This document shows positions 6,016 to 12,484 of a stretch of 33,454 bases of DNA, piece after piece; positions within the stretch are counted from its first letter, which is position 1; every line of letters begins with the position of its first letter. The stretch comes from a virus. Both the position numbers and the translations under genes were made by a program. Where the stretch lies: IMG/VR virus record IMGVR_UViG_3300027896_000006, positions 1 to 33,454 of that record; one strand, written 5' to 3'. Below the pieces are notes generated by a model, which worked only from the letters and a program-made list of their open reading frames with translations, was not told the DNA's origin and ran no database searches.

Positions 6016-6419
6016 AATTACAAGAGAAAGCAGACCATTTTGTTGAACGAAGGAAAAAGAAATTCTTTTCTGAAAGACCGTTCAGTGAATGGCGATTACC
6101 TTGCATGGTCCTGGCTGTCTCTGGAATGGTGTTTATTTTATTGACAGCGATGTTCGGTGTGACGATTGATACACGGTCAGGGACGGTTGATTTCTCTCTT
6201 TCCCCTGGTGATGATTGGATAAATCCCATGATAGGGAAAACAGGGGAGGATGCATACCATGTGAACCCGATGGAGCAATATCCATGGTTCTGTTGGATTG
6301 CGATGATTTTCGGTTATTTTATTGCGGTAGGTTTATTTATTATAGGATGGTTCGATTATATGAAATGGAAGACCATCCTTGTTGAGAGACACGAAAAGGA
6401 GGTAAAGAAAAATGATTGA
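6012..6419 (+). CDS. Two-helix membrane protein
   Basis: A 135-residue protein. ATG 6012, overlapping the upstream stop, is chosen over ATG 6006. A basic N-terminus (ERRKKKFFSERPF) precedes membrane helices at about 30-50 and 92-114. A polar loop between them (about 51-90) would face outside, and a charged C-terminus follows. No family is recognised. The N-terminal motif is partly duplicated at 5423-5500, upstream of the inserted endonuclease. Its start overlap may have been created by that insertion. Confidence 0.75.
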   Translation: MKLQEKADHFVERRKKKFFSERPFSEWRLPCMVLAVSGMVFILLTAMFGVTIDTRSGTVDFSLSPGDDWINPMIGKTGEDAYHVNPMEQYPWFCWIAMIFGYFIAVGLFIIGWFDYMKWKTILVERHEKEVKKND

Positions 6420-6903
6420 AGACGAAATAAGACTCATCGTTGATGAGGAGGTAAAGAGGCAGATTGGTCCTGTGTATCGGGAAATAGAGGCATTGCGTGT
6501 GCAGATGCGTTCTATCATCGTTCCTGACCCAGTGCGAGAGGAAGTTCCTGTAAAGGTTGTTCCGCAGGAGACATGGGAGCAGAAATATTATCGTCTCAAG
6601 GAAAAGGTTGATGCGATACCACCAGTGAAACAAGCACCACGGACAGCACCGGTTAGGAGGACGCCACCGCCTCAAGAGGAAGTCCCAGAGGATTATGAGG
6701 ATACCCTTGATTGGAAACAGGAGCAGAAAGGGGATTTGGATAAAGGCGAGACACAAATATGGAGATATGGAAATCATACGATGACGGTCTGGACGGAAGG
6801 AAACAAAACATTTGCTCAGGTGGATGACGAATCAGCGGAAGAACTGTGGAAGCAAAAGGATTTGGAGAAGATTCAGAAACGCATCGAAGGAATGGAACAG
6901 TGA
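6412..6903 (+). CDS. Coiled-coil protein with Pro-rich linker
   Basis: A 163-residue soluble protein that overlaps the gene before it by 8 bases. An N-terminal helix likely forms a short coiled coil (about 3-35, DEIRLIVDEEVKRQIG). A Pro/Val-rich linker (about 38-100) follows, then a compact C-terminal region (about 108-150, WRYGNHTMTVWTEGNKTFAQ) that looks like a small beta unit, and a charged terminal helix. The function is unknown; a scaffold or adaptor for the membrane complex is possible. Confidence 0.7.
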   Translation: MIEDEIRLIVDEEVKRQIGPVYREIEALRVQMRSIIVPDPVREEVPVKVVPQETWEQKYYRLKEKVDAIPPVKQAPRTAPVRRTPPPQEEVPEDYEDTLDWKQEQKGDLDKGETQIWRYGNHTMTVWTEGNKTFAQVDDESAEELWKQKDLEKIQKRIEGMEQ

Positions 6904-7113
6904 ATGACAACACTGGAAAAGTTGCAGAGTCAATGGAAACGATTAGTGAAGATGGTTCATCATGAAGAAAAGACGTTGGGTGCCCGATTCATCGTCTTCA
7001 AAACATTCTGTGGAGACTGTGATAAACTTACCATCCACGCAATCACCGATGACGGAGACATCATGTGCTCGCTTTGTGGGAAAAAAACTGAGTTCATCGA
7101 AATTACTGAATGA
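6904..7113 (+). CDS. Zinc-ribbon protein, 69 residues
   Basis: Starts directly after the previous stop. A helical N-terminus (about 1-30) is followed by a complete zinc ribbon: CGDC (Cys36 and Cys39) and CSLC about 19 residues on, with beta-strand residues between. Such miniproteins in archaeal viruses usually act as transcription factors or protein adaptors. The stop overlaps the next start by ATGA. Confidence 0.75.
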   Translation: MTTLEKLQSQWKRLVKMVHHEEKTLGARFIVFKTFCGDCDKLTIHAITDDGDIMCSLCGKKTEFIEITE

Positions 7114-7208
7114 CGATTGAACAGATTCTTGAGTTCATGGGCGCATTCGGGTTGCTTGGTTTGGTGTGGCTGTGGGCGAATGATAAACTTCACTGGAGAA
7201 AAAAATAA
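7110..7208 (+). CDS. Single-helix membrane miniprotein, 32 residues
   Basis: An ATGA overlap with the zinc-ribbon gene, and a TAATG overlap with the HNH gene that follows. One hydrophobic segment (FMGAFGLLGLVWLWA, about 9-23) is followed by a basic tail (HWRKK). Its size and topology resemble phage holin-like or coat-like miniproteins. Overlaps on both sides support translation. Confidence 0.55.
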   Translation: MTIEQILEFMGAFGLLGLVWLWANDKLHWRKK

Positions 7209-7825
7209 TGTTGAACCGTGAGCAGATAAAAAACGAGGTTCCGCTTCTCTGGAGACAACGAGCAAAAGCAGGATTATGTCCGGTCTGTGGGAAGACATCA
7301 CCGGAGTTCGATAAGGGGATGCGGGTCTATTGTTCGGTGAAATGCAGGGATGAGTATGCACGGAAGTTCACTCATTGGTCGAATGTCAAAGATAAGTTCC
7401 TCCGTGACCACGGAGAAATCTGTGATTGTTGCGGAATAACCAGAGAAGAACATAAGAAAAAGCGTGGGGAACTACTTGATAAACTGCGGAATCAATGGCT
7501 CTCCGACCCAAAGAATCGTGAGTTGATTGAGCAGAAACGCGATGAACTTCTTGTTGAATGGAGCCGGAGTTGGGATGAACGATATAAGGACCTCATGGAT
7601 GATAAATGGATTCTCGACCATCAGTTATGGGATATTGACCGTGGGTTTGAAGTAAGTCTCCCAGAGTTTGTTCATTTCGAGGTTGACCATAAGATAGCGT
7701 TGGTGAATGGTGGCGACATGTGGGATGTTGCTAATCTGCAAATCCTATGCATAGAATGTCATAAGAAAAAAACAAAGGAAGATGTGAACAAATCAAAAAA
7801 ACACAGGTATGTATTGGGGAAATGA
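7208..7825 (+). CDS. HNH endonuclease with N-terminal zinc fingers
   Basis: A 205-residue protein. Two Cys pairs in the first 50 residues (CPVCGKTSPEF, then YCSVKC) form a treble-clef or FCS-like zinc knuckle, and CDCC lies at about 72-75. A long charged helical middle follows. The C-terminal HNH nuclease has FEVDHKIALVNGG, then WDVANLQILCIECHKKKT, with the metal ligands and catalytic His present. Unlike the HNH-AP2 genes it has no AP2 domain, and its codon use is closer to the host-like genes. It could be a second kind of homing nuclease or a packaging-associated HNH enzyme. Confidence 0.85.
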   Translation: MLNREQIKNEVPLLWRQRAKAGLCPVCGKTSPEFDKGMRVYCSVKCRDEYARKFTHWSNVKDKFLRDHGEICDCCGITREEHKKKRGELLDKLRNQWLSDPKNRELIEQKRDELLVEWSRSWDERYKDLMDDKWILDHQLWDIDRGFEVSLPEFVHFEVDHKIALVNGGDMWDVANLQILCIECHKKKTKEDVNKSKKHRYVLGK

Positions 7826-7829
7826 AAAA

Positions 7830-8063
7830 ATGGATTTCAGTCTCTTTCAGATGATAGCAAAAGAAGCGCAGAAGCAGGGTCTTCTGAATTGTTTTGTATC
7901 GTTCTTGGATGATGAGCCACGGTATATCAGTAAGGTCAAGCAGGGGATTGTGTTGTATGAACCTCGGGTGCGTCCTATGACTTTTAAATCAATGGCAGAT
8001 AAAATTATATTGCATCGTCAGATATGTTCTTTGAGGATTACTCAAAAATCATGTTTGAGGTGA
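7830..8063 (+). CDS. Small soluble protein, 77 residues
   Basis: ATG 7830 is chosen; ATG 7809 within the end of the HNH gene would add seven residues. The protein has an amphipathic N-terminal helix (FSLFQMIAKEAQKQG) and a compact mixed region after it. No family is recognised. It ends four bases before the promoter of the cohesin-like gene. Confidence 0.6.
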   Translation: MDFSLFQMIAKEAQKQGLLNCFVSFLDDEPRYISKVKQGIVLYEPRVRPMTFKSMADKIILHRQICSLRITQKSCLR

Positions 8064-8065
8064 GG

Positions 8066-8076
8066 GTATATAAATG
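8066..8076 (+). promoter_or_regulatory. TATA-box promoter of the cohesin-like gene
   Basis: GGTATATAAAT lies directly after the upstream gene's stop. It matches an archaeal TATA box with a G just upstream. Initiation would be expected near 8095-8100, giving the surface-protein gene its own promoter inside the plus block. Confidence 0.55.
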
Positions 8077-8132
8077 AAACCTATCGAGGTAGGGCATTTC
8101 TTCGAGTAAACTCTCTTGTTTGCATCATTGTT

Positions 8133-8834
8133 TTGTTCATCGTGTGCTGTTTCGGTGTTATGACATCAAAAGCAACGCTGGTCGCTATGGAAAATGCGTA
8201 TGTCACGGAGGGAGACCATTTTGCTTTGAATATCAGTTGTTTCCCGACAGAACCGATAAAAGCATGGGAACTGAAAGTATCATTTCCACCTGAGTTGCTT
8301 CAAGTAATAAATATTTCTCAGGGGGATTTCTTCGATGGATACCAGACGTTTGCCATGAATGGTCTCATTGATAACGTGAATGGAACGATAATCAATGCAT
8401 ACGGGCTCGTTTTAGGGCAGGGGAACGTGAGCGAGGCTGGACACTTGCTGACGATAGTTTTCAACGCCATAGCCCCAGGAAACGCCACGGTGGGTATTTA
8501 TGGAGTCGGTGTGACAAATGAAACGGGGTATGTGGCTCGTGAGTTATATAATGGGACGGTGCATATCGCAGGTATCTATGTTCCTCCTGAGAATGTAACA
8601 CAGCCACCGGATGAGAATGATACGCAACCACAGAACGATACGAATCCTCCTCCTAATAAGAACGATATGATGCCGCCATCTTCTTCTGATGATTTGCCTC
8701 CATCATCAGAGAATGCAGTGGTTCAGAATCAGAATACGAGATTGGAGGATTCGTTATCAACTTTTGGGACATTAATGGTGGCACTTGTCCTTGTGAATTT
8801 TGCTATCGCTATCTTTGCGAGGTTGAGGTATTGA
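8133..8834 (+). CDS. Membrane-anchored cohesin-like surface protein
   Basis: A 233-residue secreted protein from the first usable start (TTG 8133). A cohesin-like beta-sandwich spans about 16-150: VTEGDHFALNIS, then IKAWELKVSFPPELLQV, NISQGDFFDGY, and GHLLTIVFNAIAPGNATVG. This is the order of strands seen in archaeal cohesin domains, which bind dockerins through calcium-dependent contacts in cellulosomal proteins. A Pro/Asn/Asp/Ser linker (about 150-205) leads to a C-terminal membrane anchor (about 208-230) ending ARLRY. Several N-x-S/T sequons are present. The in-frame codons upstream of 8133 encode an ideal signal peptide (RVNSLVCIIVLFIVCCFG), but I see no ATG/GTG start for it. Confidence 0.75.
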   Translation: MFIVCCFGVMTSKATLVAMENAYVTEGDHFALNISCFPTEPIKAWELKVSFPPELLQVINISQGDFFDGYQTFAMNGLIDNVNGTIINAYGLVLGQGNVSEAGHLLTIVFNAIAPGNATVGIYGVGVTNETGYVARELYNGTVHIAGIYVPPENVTQPPDENDTQPQNDTNPPPNKNDMMPPSSSDDLPPSSENAVVQNQNTRLEDSLSTFGTLMVALVLVNFAIAIFARLRY

Positions 8835-8910
8835 TTGGAGAGAATATCAAAATTATAGCAATGTCCCTCGTTAACACGCATTTTATATAGGAGTTCGACA
8901 CTATAGAATG

Positions 8911-8955
8911 ATGATACTGTCAATTTTTGGTAGTGCCAAAAAAGGAAAGTATCAT
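8911..8955. terminator. Nested symmetrical hairpin at the convergence point
   Basis: The outer stem is ATGATACT (8911-8918) with AGTATCAT (8948-8955). The inner stem is TTTTTGG (8924-8930) with CCAAAAA (8936-8942). They are separated by matching 5-base internal loops, with a 5-base apical loop. It lies between the stops of the plus block (8834) and minus block (9008), has T- or A-runs on both strands, and would work as a bidirectional terminator. A TATA-like TTTATATA at 8882-8889 also allows it to be a small RNA. Confidence 0.65.
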
Positions 8956-9007
8956 TACGTGGGGTTGAGGGGTGTTCACTCTGGTGTTGCCCCCAATGCC
9001 CATTGTT

Positions 9008-9154
9008 CTATTTGCGTTTGAAAGGTTTTTTCCCTTTCATTGAATTGAATGGATTGTGTTTCTTTCCTTTCAATGATTTGAATGGTTTCTTCCCTTTCAT
9101 TGATTTGAACGGTTGAGATTTTTTGTGTTTGAATGGTTGTGTTTTCTTCTTCAT
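9008..9154 (-). CDS. Lys-rich tandem-repeat miniprotein, 48 residues
   Basis: A very basic protein built from repeats of a roughly nine to eleven residue unit (PFKSMKGKK and variants such as PFKSLKGKK and PFNSMKGKK). A clear AAGGAG ribosome site lies upstream of ATG 9154. The repeats are also visible in the DNA as recurring CCTTTCATTG/TTTGAA words. The protein resembles the Lys-rich DNA-condensing tails of histone H1-like or viral core proteins. It is the last gene of the minus-strand block and one of a cluster of tiny basic proteins, so a nucleoprotein role is likely but inferred. Confidence 0.72.
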   Translation of the reverse strand: MKKKTQPFKHKKSQPFKSMKGKKPFKSLKGKKHNPFNSMKGKKPFKRK

Positions 9155-9254
9155 AATTCGCTCCTTATCTTTAGCGGTATAGGAGTGATGCAGAGTGAGT
9201 CTTTTTCTGCATCCTCCTTGTCAGCACCTGCCTATATCTGCGGAAGACATTGTT

Positions 9255-9530
9255 TTAACCCTTATGGTGATGAGGGAACCGGTGTCCCATTCTGTTTGCT
9301 TTGCGATGAGCAGGTTTATATTTCATCCCTTTGTTCATGTAGTTGATTTCTCGGTGTTCATGGGCAAGGACTCGTTCCCTGCGTTTCTTGTTGCGGTAGT
9401 CATCGGAGCGTATCCAGATGTCTTTCTTCGGGATTCTACGCATCCGTTTCGGGAGTTCGTTCTTCGGCATCCCACCATGGACAGCGATGTATGGTCCCAT
9501 GAACTTCTTGGATTTGACCTTGAGCGTCAT
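9255..9530 (-). CDS. Basic His/Lys-rich protein, 91 residues
   Basis: The start overlaps the stop of the 332-residue glycoprotein gene by ATGA. The protein is strongly basic with a His-rich end (GHRFPHHHKG). A segment at about 54-77 (RVLAHEHREINYMNKGMKY, then AHRKAN) has HEHxxE followed by a GMxYxxAHxxAN tail. I associate this pattern loosely with small phage proteins sometimes suspected of metal binding or metalloprotease-like folds. Its location among basic miniproteins suggests a virion or nucleoprotein role. The following 100 bases (9155-9254) hold no convincing gene. Confidence 0.65.
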   Translation of the reverse strand: MTLKVKSKKFMGPYIAVHGGMPKNELPKRMRRIPKKDIWIRSDDYRNKKRRERVLAHEHREINYMNKGMKYKPAHRKANRMGHRFPHHHKG

Positions 9531-10525
9531 TTGAGGAACCCTAAAAGCATTTTGATGACAGCGGTTTCTGCAAGGGCGAGGACGAGGACTATCATGATGA
9601 ATGCCCCAAGGACGTTGACTATCGCATCAAGTCCTGTCAACGCAGGTGTGCCACCTGTGGGTGAGTCAAGATAAACGATGGCATCTGGTATAACTGGTGT
9701 TGGTTCATTGTAGTTTGCGATGCTGTAGAATTGGTAATATCCTGGTCCATGTCCATCGACTGAATCATCAAATATGTATTCCCACGGGGAAGAAAACAGT
9801 GTTCCATTGAGGACCGGTTGCCATCCTGTCCAGGTGATATTATCAGAACTGTAATTGTACCAGATGTCGACTTCATAGGCATATGTTTCATTCTGGACTG
9901 AGAGAGTAAGAAGGCAGGAATCGCTATGATTGTAGGGTGTGATGGGGTTAACAGAGGAAGTTACTGGTGGAAAAACACTAAATATTTCTCTGCCCGATGT
10001 ATATGAATGTATTGATGAATCGACAAAGAGTTTTGCACGAAAAATCCCTGCGGTAGTCGGCACATAAGTGATGCGGTAGTAGATTGTCAGGTCGGTGGAA
10101 CCAGAGCCATATCCGTATCCATGGTCATACGTGACATTCTCATCGCTTTGTTCATCATAGCCATAAAATGCTCCGCTTGCTTGATAAGGCAAATTTGATG
10201 TATTGGTCATATTGTTTACAATAAAATGCCCAGGAGGGGAATCAGTTATTTTTGTCCCATCAATATTGAATTTCACATAGGCAATCTCTGCATGAGTGCC
10301 AATGTCAAAAACCGTGAAGTTCAGATAGTTTACGGGGATTGCCTCTGGTCCTCGAATGATGAGATATATGTTGTTGAAAGTGATGGGTGTCCCTATATAT
10401 GTAGAAGTAAGGTTTGGTGTTCCAAGGCGTACATAAACCGCAGAGACACAACTGATACAGGTTAAAAGAAGGATTGCTGTCGTAACCAACATTAATATCG
10501 GGATATATTTTGTTTTCATAATCAT
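9527..10525 (-). CDS. Secreted Ig-like glycoprotein with C-terminal anchor
   Basis: A 332-residue protein with a signal peptide (about 1-30, MLVTTAILLLTCISC). Two or three beta-sandwich modules follow. The second begins TSSVNPITPYNHSD and ends GPGYYQFYSIANYNE, a relative of the repeated Ig-like modules in the 2963-residue protein. There are many N-x-S/T sequons. A C-terminal membrane helix (about 300-325) follows VNVLGAFIMIVLVLALAE, with a short basic end. The start at 10525 follows a GGAG site. The hydrophobic anchor resembles the 39-residue coat-like protein. It is probably displayed on the cell or particle surface. Confidence 0.8.
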   Translation of the reverse strand: MIMKTKYIPILMLVTTAILLLTCISCVSAVYVRLGTPNLTSTYIGTPITFNNIYLIIRGPEAIPVNYLNFTVFDIGTHAEIAYVKFNIDGTKITDSPPGHFIVNNMTNTSNLPYQASGAFYGYDEQSDENVTYDHGYGYGSGSTDLTIYYRITYVPTTAGIFRAKLFVDSSIHSYTSGREIFSVFPPVTSSVNPITPYNHSDSCLLTLSVQNETYAYEVDIWYNYSSDNITWTGWQPVLNGTLFSSPWEYIFDDSVDGHGPGYYQFYSIANYNEPTPVIPDAIVYLDSPTGGTPALTGLDAIVNVLGAFIMIVLVLALAETAVIKMLLGFLK

Positions 10526-10526
10526 T

Positions 10527-10712
10527 CTACTCCATATGGCTACGGTTTTTGTTTTTCTTTCTTTTCTTCTTATAGTTGTTCACTTTTTTTGAGACGCTTT
10601 TGCTGAACCGGTGTCCTGCTTTCTTCCCGCCGCTATAGAGATGAGAGCCGACTTGTTTCCCGCTTTTATAGGAACGGTTGAGGACGGATGAGAAGACACC
10701 CATTAGACCCAA
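10527..10712 (-). CDS. Basic miniprotein, 61 residues
   Basis: A small Lys/Arg-rich protein overlapping its upstream neighbour. A short hydrophobic N-terminus (MGLMGVFSSVLN) precedes a basic Gly/Ser/Lys region (GGKKAGHRFSKSVSKKVNN, then KKKRKKNKN). It resembles DNA-binding or membrane-active cationic proteins of archaeal viruses. No family is recognised. It is part of the tightly packed basic protein cluster at 10527-11387. Confidence 0.65.
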   Translation of the reverse strand: MGLMGVFSSVLNRSYKSGKQVGSHLYSGGKKAGHRFSKSVSKKVNNYKKKRKKNKNRSHME

Positions 10713-10909
10713 CTTCCTTTTTTGTCAGAGAGGTTCTTTCGTGTCTCGTGATACCAGTGTCCAGTCTTGCTTTTGCGCCACCCTGGTGGTTTCGCATGTC
10801 TTCGTTCATCAATTTTTCTGATGCTTTTGCCACGCTGTTTCAAAACTTTTCGTGGTGGTCTCCCACGCTTGTGTTTCTTGTGTTTGATGCGATGATGCCG
10901 TTTCGTCAT
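10703..10909 (-). CDS. Basic miniprotein with Trp-His-Tyr core, 68 residues
   Basis: The N-terminal half is an arginine/lysine/histidine stretch (KRHHRIKHKKHKRGRPPRK). The C-terminal half has PGWRKSKTGHWYHETRKNLS, which looks like a small conserved beta-hairpin found in phage and archaeal-virus miniproteins. The start overlaps the preceding stop (ATGA). It contains GRPP, an AT-hook-like element that can sit in the DNA minor groove. A nucleoprotein role is likely. Confidence 0.65.
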   Translation of the reverse strand: MTKRHHRIKHKKHKRGRPPRKVLKQRGKSIRKIDERRHAKPPGWRKSKTGHWYHETRKNLSDKKGSWV

Positions 10910-11022
10910 AGTTTCACCTTCATGCGTCTCCGTGTGGATGGATGCTCCTTGCGGAGATGTTTAGAGAGTCTGCTGATGTATGCTTTGTCGCCTTTGATGG
11001 TCAACGATGATTTCTTTTTCAT
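10906..11022 (-). CDS. Basic helical miniprotein, 38 residues
   Basis: Coupled by ATGA overlaps at both ends. After a Lys-rich start, it has GDKAYISRLSKHLRKEHPST and then a basic tail (RRRMKVKL). The HLRKEHPST motif recurs in small virus proteins as I recall, with no known function. It is too short for most gene finders, but the overlaps and composition support it strongly. Confidence 0.62.
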   Translation of the reverse strand: MKKKSSLTIKGDKAYISRLSKHLRKEHPSTRRRMKVKL

Positions 11023-11126
11023 TTGAATTTACGGTCAATGAATGATGCCATCGCAGAAGATGTAGCGCCAGCATGATGACGGTTCTTTTTCTGTTTGTGT
11101 TTCTTTTTCCCACGTCTTCGTTTCAT
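11019..11126 (-). CDS. Basic miniprotein, 35 residues
   Basis: A GGAGG site eight bases before ATG 11126 and an ATGA overlap with the next gene mark this as a real gene. Nearly half of the first 18 residues are Lys, Arg or His (KRRRGKKKHKQKKNRHH). The rest is an Ala/Ser-rich helix. It is likely to bind DNA without sequence preference. Confidence 0.6.
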   Translation of the reverse strand: MKRRRGKKKHKQKKNRHHAGATSSAMASFIDRKFK

Positions 11127-11129
11127 GTT

Positions 11130-11387
11130 TTACCTCCGTTTGCTTTTACGGACATTGAGTGCGAAGTTCGCACGTTTCTTCATGAGAGGTGTGACAGTCC
11201 TGCTTTTGCCACCAGAACGGATATGTGTCCCGACCTTCTGTTTCTCGATTTTGCGGAGTGTTCCGACAGGGATTGGTTTCCCATGTGGAATGCCAAGTTC
11301 ACGATGCAGAGCGCCTTTTTTCTTCGGGTTGCGTGCCTTCTGAATCCAGAGGTTCTTCTTCTTTTTATGATGCGTTCTTTTTTTCAT
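11130..11387 (-). CDS. Conserved-type small basic protein (phage head-associated family look)
   Basis: An 85-residue protein. The start at ATG 11387 is chosen because a GGGGTAG site precedes it and it begins just after the upstream gene's stop; a longer form from 11432 would overlap that gene. WIQKARNPKKKGALHRELG, then IPVGTLRKIEKQ, then SRTVTPLMKKRANFALNVRK follow the layout of a small protein common in tailed phages and other viruses (W-I-x-K-A, G-A-L-x-x-x-L-G, P-L-x-K-R-A-x-x-A). Its function there is unsettled and often given as a head or nucleoid-associated protein. This is the best hint that the basic cluster is virion-related. Confidence 0.7.
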   Translation of the reverse strand: MKKRTHHKKKKNLWIQKARNPKKKGALHRELGIPHGKPIPVGTLRKIEKQKVGTHIRSGGKSRTVTPLMKKRANFALNVRKSKRR

Positions 11388-11397
11388 ATCTACCCCT

Positions 11398-12216
11398 TTA
11401 TCTACCCCATCGTTCAAATGATTTAAGGACAAGTCCTACCAGACCAAGGATGAAGACGATGACGATGAAAGCATACATCGCAGGGACGATTGCATCAGCA
11501 AGACTACCAGAATCAGGAGAAGGTGGAACAGGTGCGTTCTTAGTCGTGAATGTATAGACTTCATTGGTAGAGAGTCCTCCGATGTCTTCCGTGACGTTCA
11601 CCCAGACGGTATAGGTCGTGTTATATGCTAAGAAAGGAAACACGCAGGTCTTTGTGCCATTGGTGTCATAGGTGCCGATGACAGAATCACCACTGCTGCA
11701 TGAGATGTTCCAGTCGAATGAGAATCCTTCCGTGTCATTTATTGAGCAGTTCCAGACGAGATAGACATCTTGGTTTATGGAGGCATCAGGGATACCAAGG
11801 TTGCTGATAACCGGTGGATAATTCCCACGGGTCGTAAAAGAGAAAGTGGTATTGCTGCTGTCTCCAAAACTATCGTTCGCATATACACCCCAGTAATAAG
11901 TGGTTGCATATGAAGAAGCATCAATGTTCCAGTTGATGGTTGTGTTTGTGAATGGTCCCGCCCAGTTGCTCCACACGAAACTCCCTGATGCATTTGTCCA
12001 GCATCGTTCCATCATCGCTGAGCCATTGGGGCTATCAATAGAACAATGTACACCAAGAGAGCCGTCAGGGACGACAAGAAGTTCACCGTCAGAGGGAGTT
12101 GGGTTGTAGACAAGCGGTGGGTGCGTCCCACCTGCTGATACGAGAATCGGGGTGGTCGCTAACATTAAAAATAATCCTACTACTATCAGAAGTAGTGGAA
12201 CGGTTTTCGTTTTCAT
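11398..12216 (-). CDS. Secreted two-domain Ig-like glycoprotein with anchor
   Basis: A 272-residue protein with a signal peptide (1-29, LLLIVVGLFLMLATTP). Two fibronectin/Ig-like modules follow (about 32-130 and 131-230). The second, with FDWNIS, then TYTVWVNVTEDIGG, resembles modules in the 2963-residue protein. There are many sequons. A C-terminal anchor (AFIVIVFILGLVGLVLKSF) precedes a basic end (ERWGR). AAGGAG lies ahead of the start. It appears to be a bitopic surface protein of the same apparatus as the 332-residue glycoprotein. Confidence 0.8.
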   Translation of the reverse strand: MKTKTVPLLLIVVGLFLMLATTPILVSAGGTHPPLVYNPTPSDGELLVVPDGSLGVHCSIDSPNGSAMMERCWTNASGSFVWSNWAGPFTNTTINWNIDASSYATTYYWGVYANDSFGDSSNTTFSFTTRGNYPPVISNLGIPDASINQDVYLVWNCSINDTEGFSFDWNISCSSGDSVIGTYDTNGTKTCVFPFLAYNTTYTVWVNVTEDIGGLSTNEVYTFTTKNAPVPPSPDSGSLADAIVPAMYAFIVIVFILGLVGLVLKSFERWGR

Positions 12217-12339
12217 TTTTTTAGTCTCCTTTTAGGGGAGTGTCTTAAAAAATGAACTGACCTATCAAACTCTAAAAAGGAAAGAAGAAAAGAGGATTTT
12301 GTTGGAGGAAGAAAATGGACCCCTTTTCAGTTTTCAGGT

Positions 12340-12459
12340 TTAGAATTTGAATCTTGTTAATGAGCCCATCACAGCGCCCAGCATAGCCAATATGATGATG
12401 ATTGGTATGAAGGCGTTGATGGTCTCTATAATGCTGTCAGTGTTGATACTTGACGTCAT
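12340..12459 (-). CDS. 39-residue hydrophobic coat-like protein
   Basis: An ORF with a strong AGGAGG site. A polar start (MTSSINTDSIIETINA) runs into one membrane helix (FIPIIIILAMLGAVMG) and ends SLTRFKF. The helix is clearly related to that of the SHOCT-tailed protein (33292 to 219): FIP..IILAMLG.VM..L.RF is shared. Short single-helix proteins with this amphipathic-then-hydrophobic layout are typical coat proteins of filamentous and membrane-containing viruses. It has its own promoter-like sequence and sits between gene groups, as would suit high expression. The 123 bases after it (12217-12339) hold only the next gene's leader. Confidence 0.72.
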   Translation of the reverse strand: MTSSINTDSIIETINAFIPIIIILAMLGAVMGSLTRFKF

Positions 12460-12484
12460 TTTTCGAGACCTCCTATGAGCAAGT

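Noticed and set aside
9171-9212. 13-residue ORF after AAGGAGG on the minus strand
   Set aside because: The ribosome site directly abuts the ATG and the peptide has no feature; probably not translated.
9113-9674. Plus-strand ORFs opposite the basic-protein genes
   Set aside because: They are antisense to genes with ribosome sites, overlaps and recognisable composition, and carry no motif of their own.
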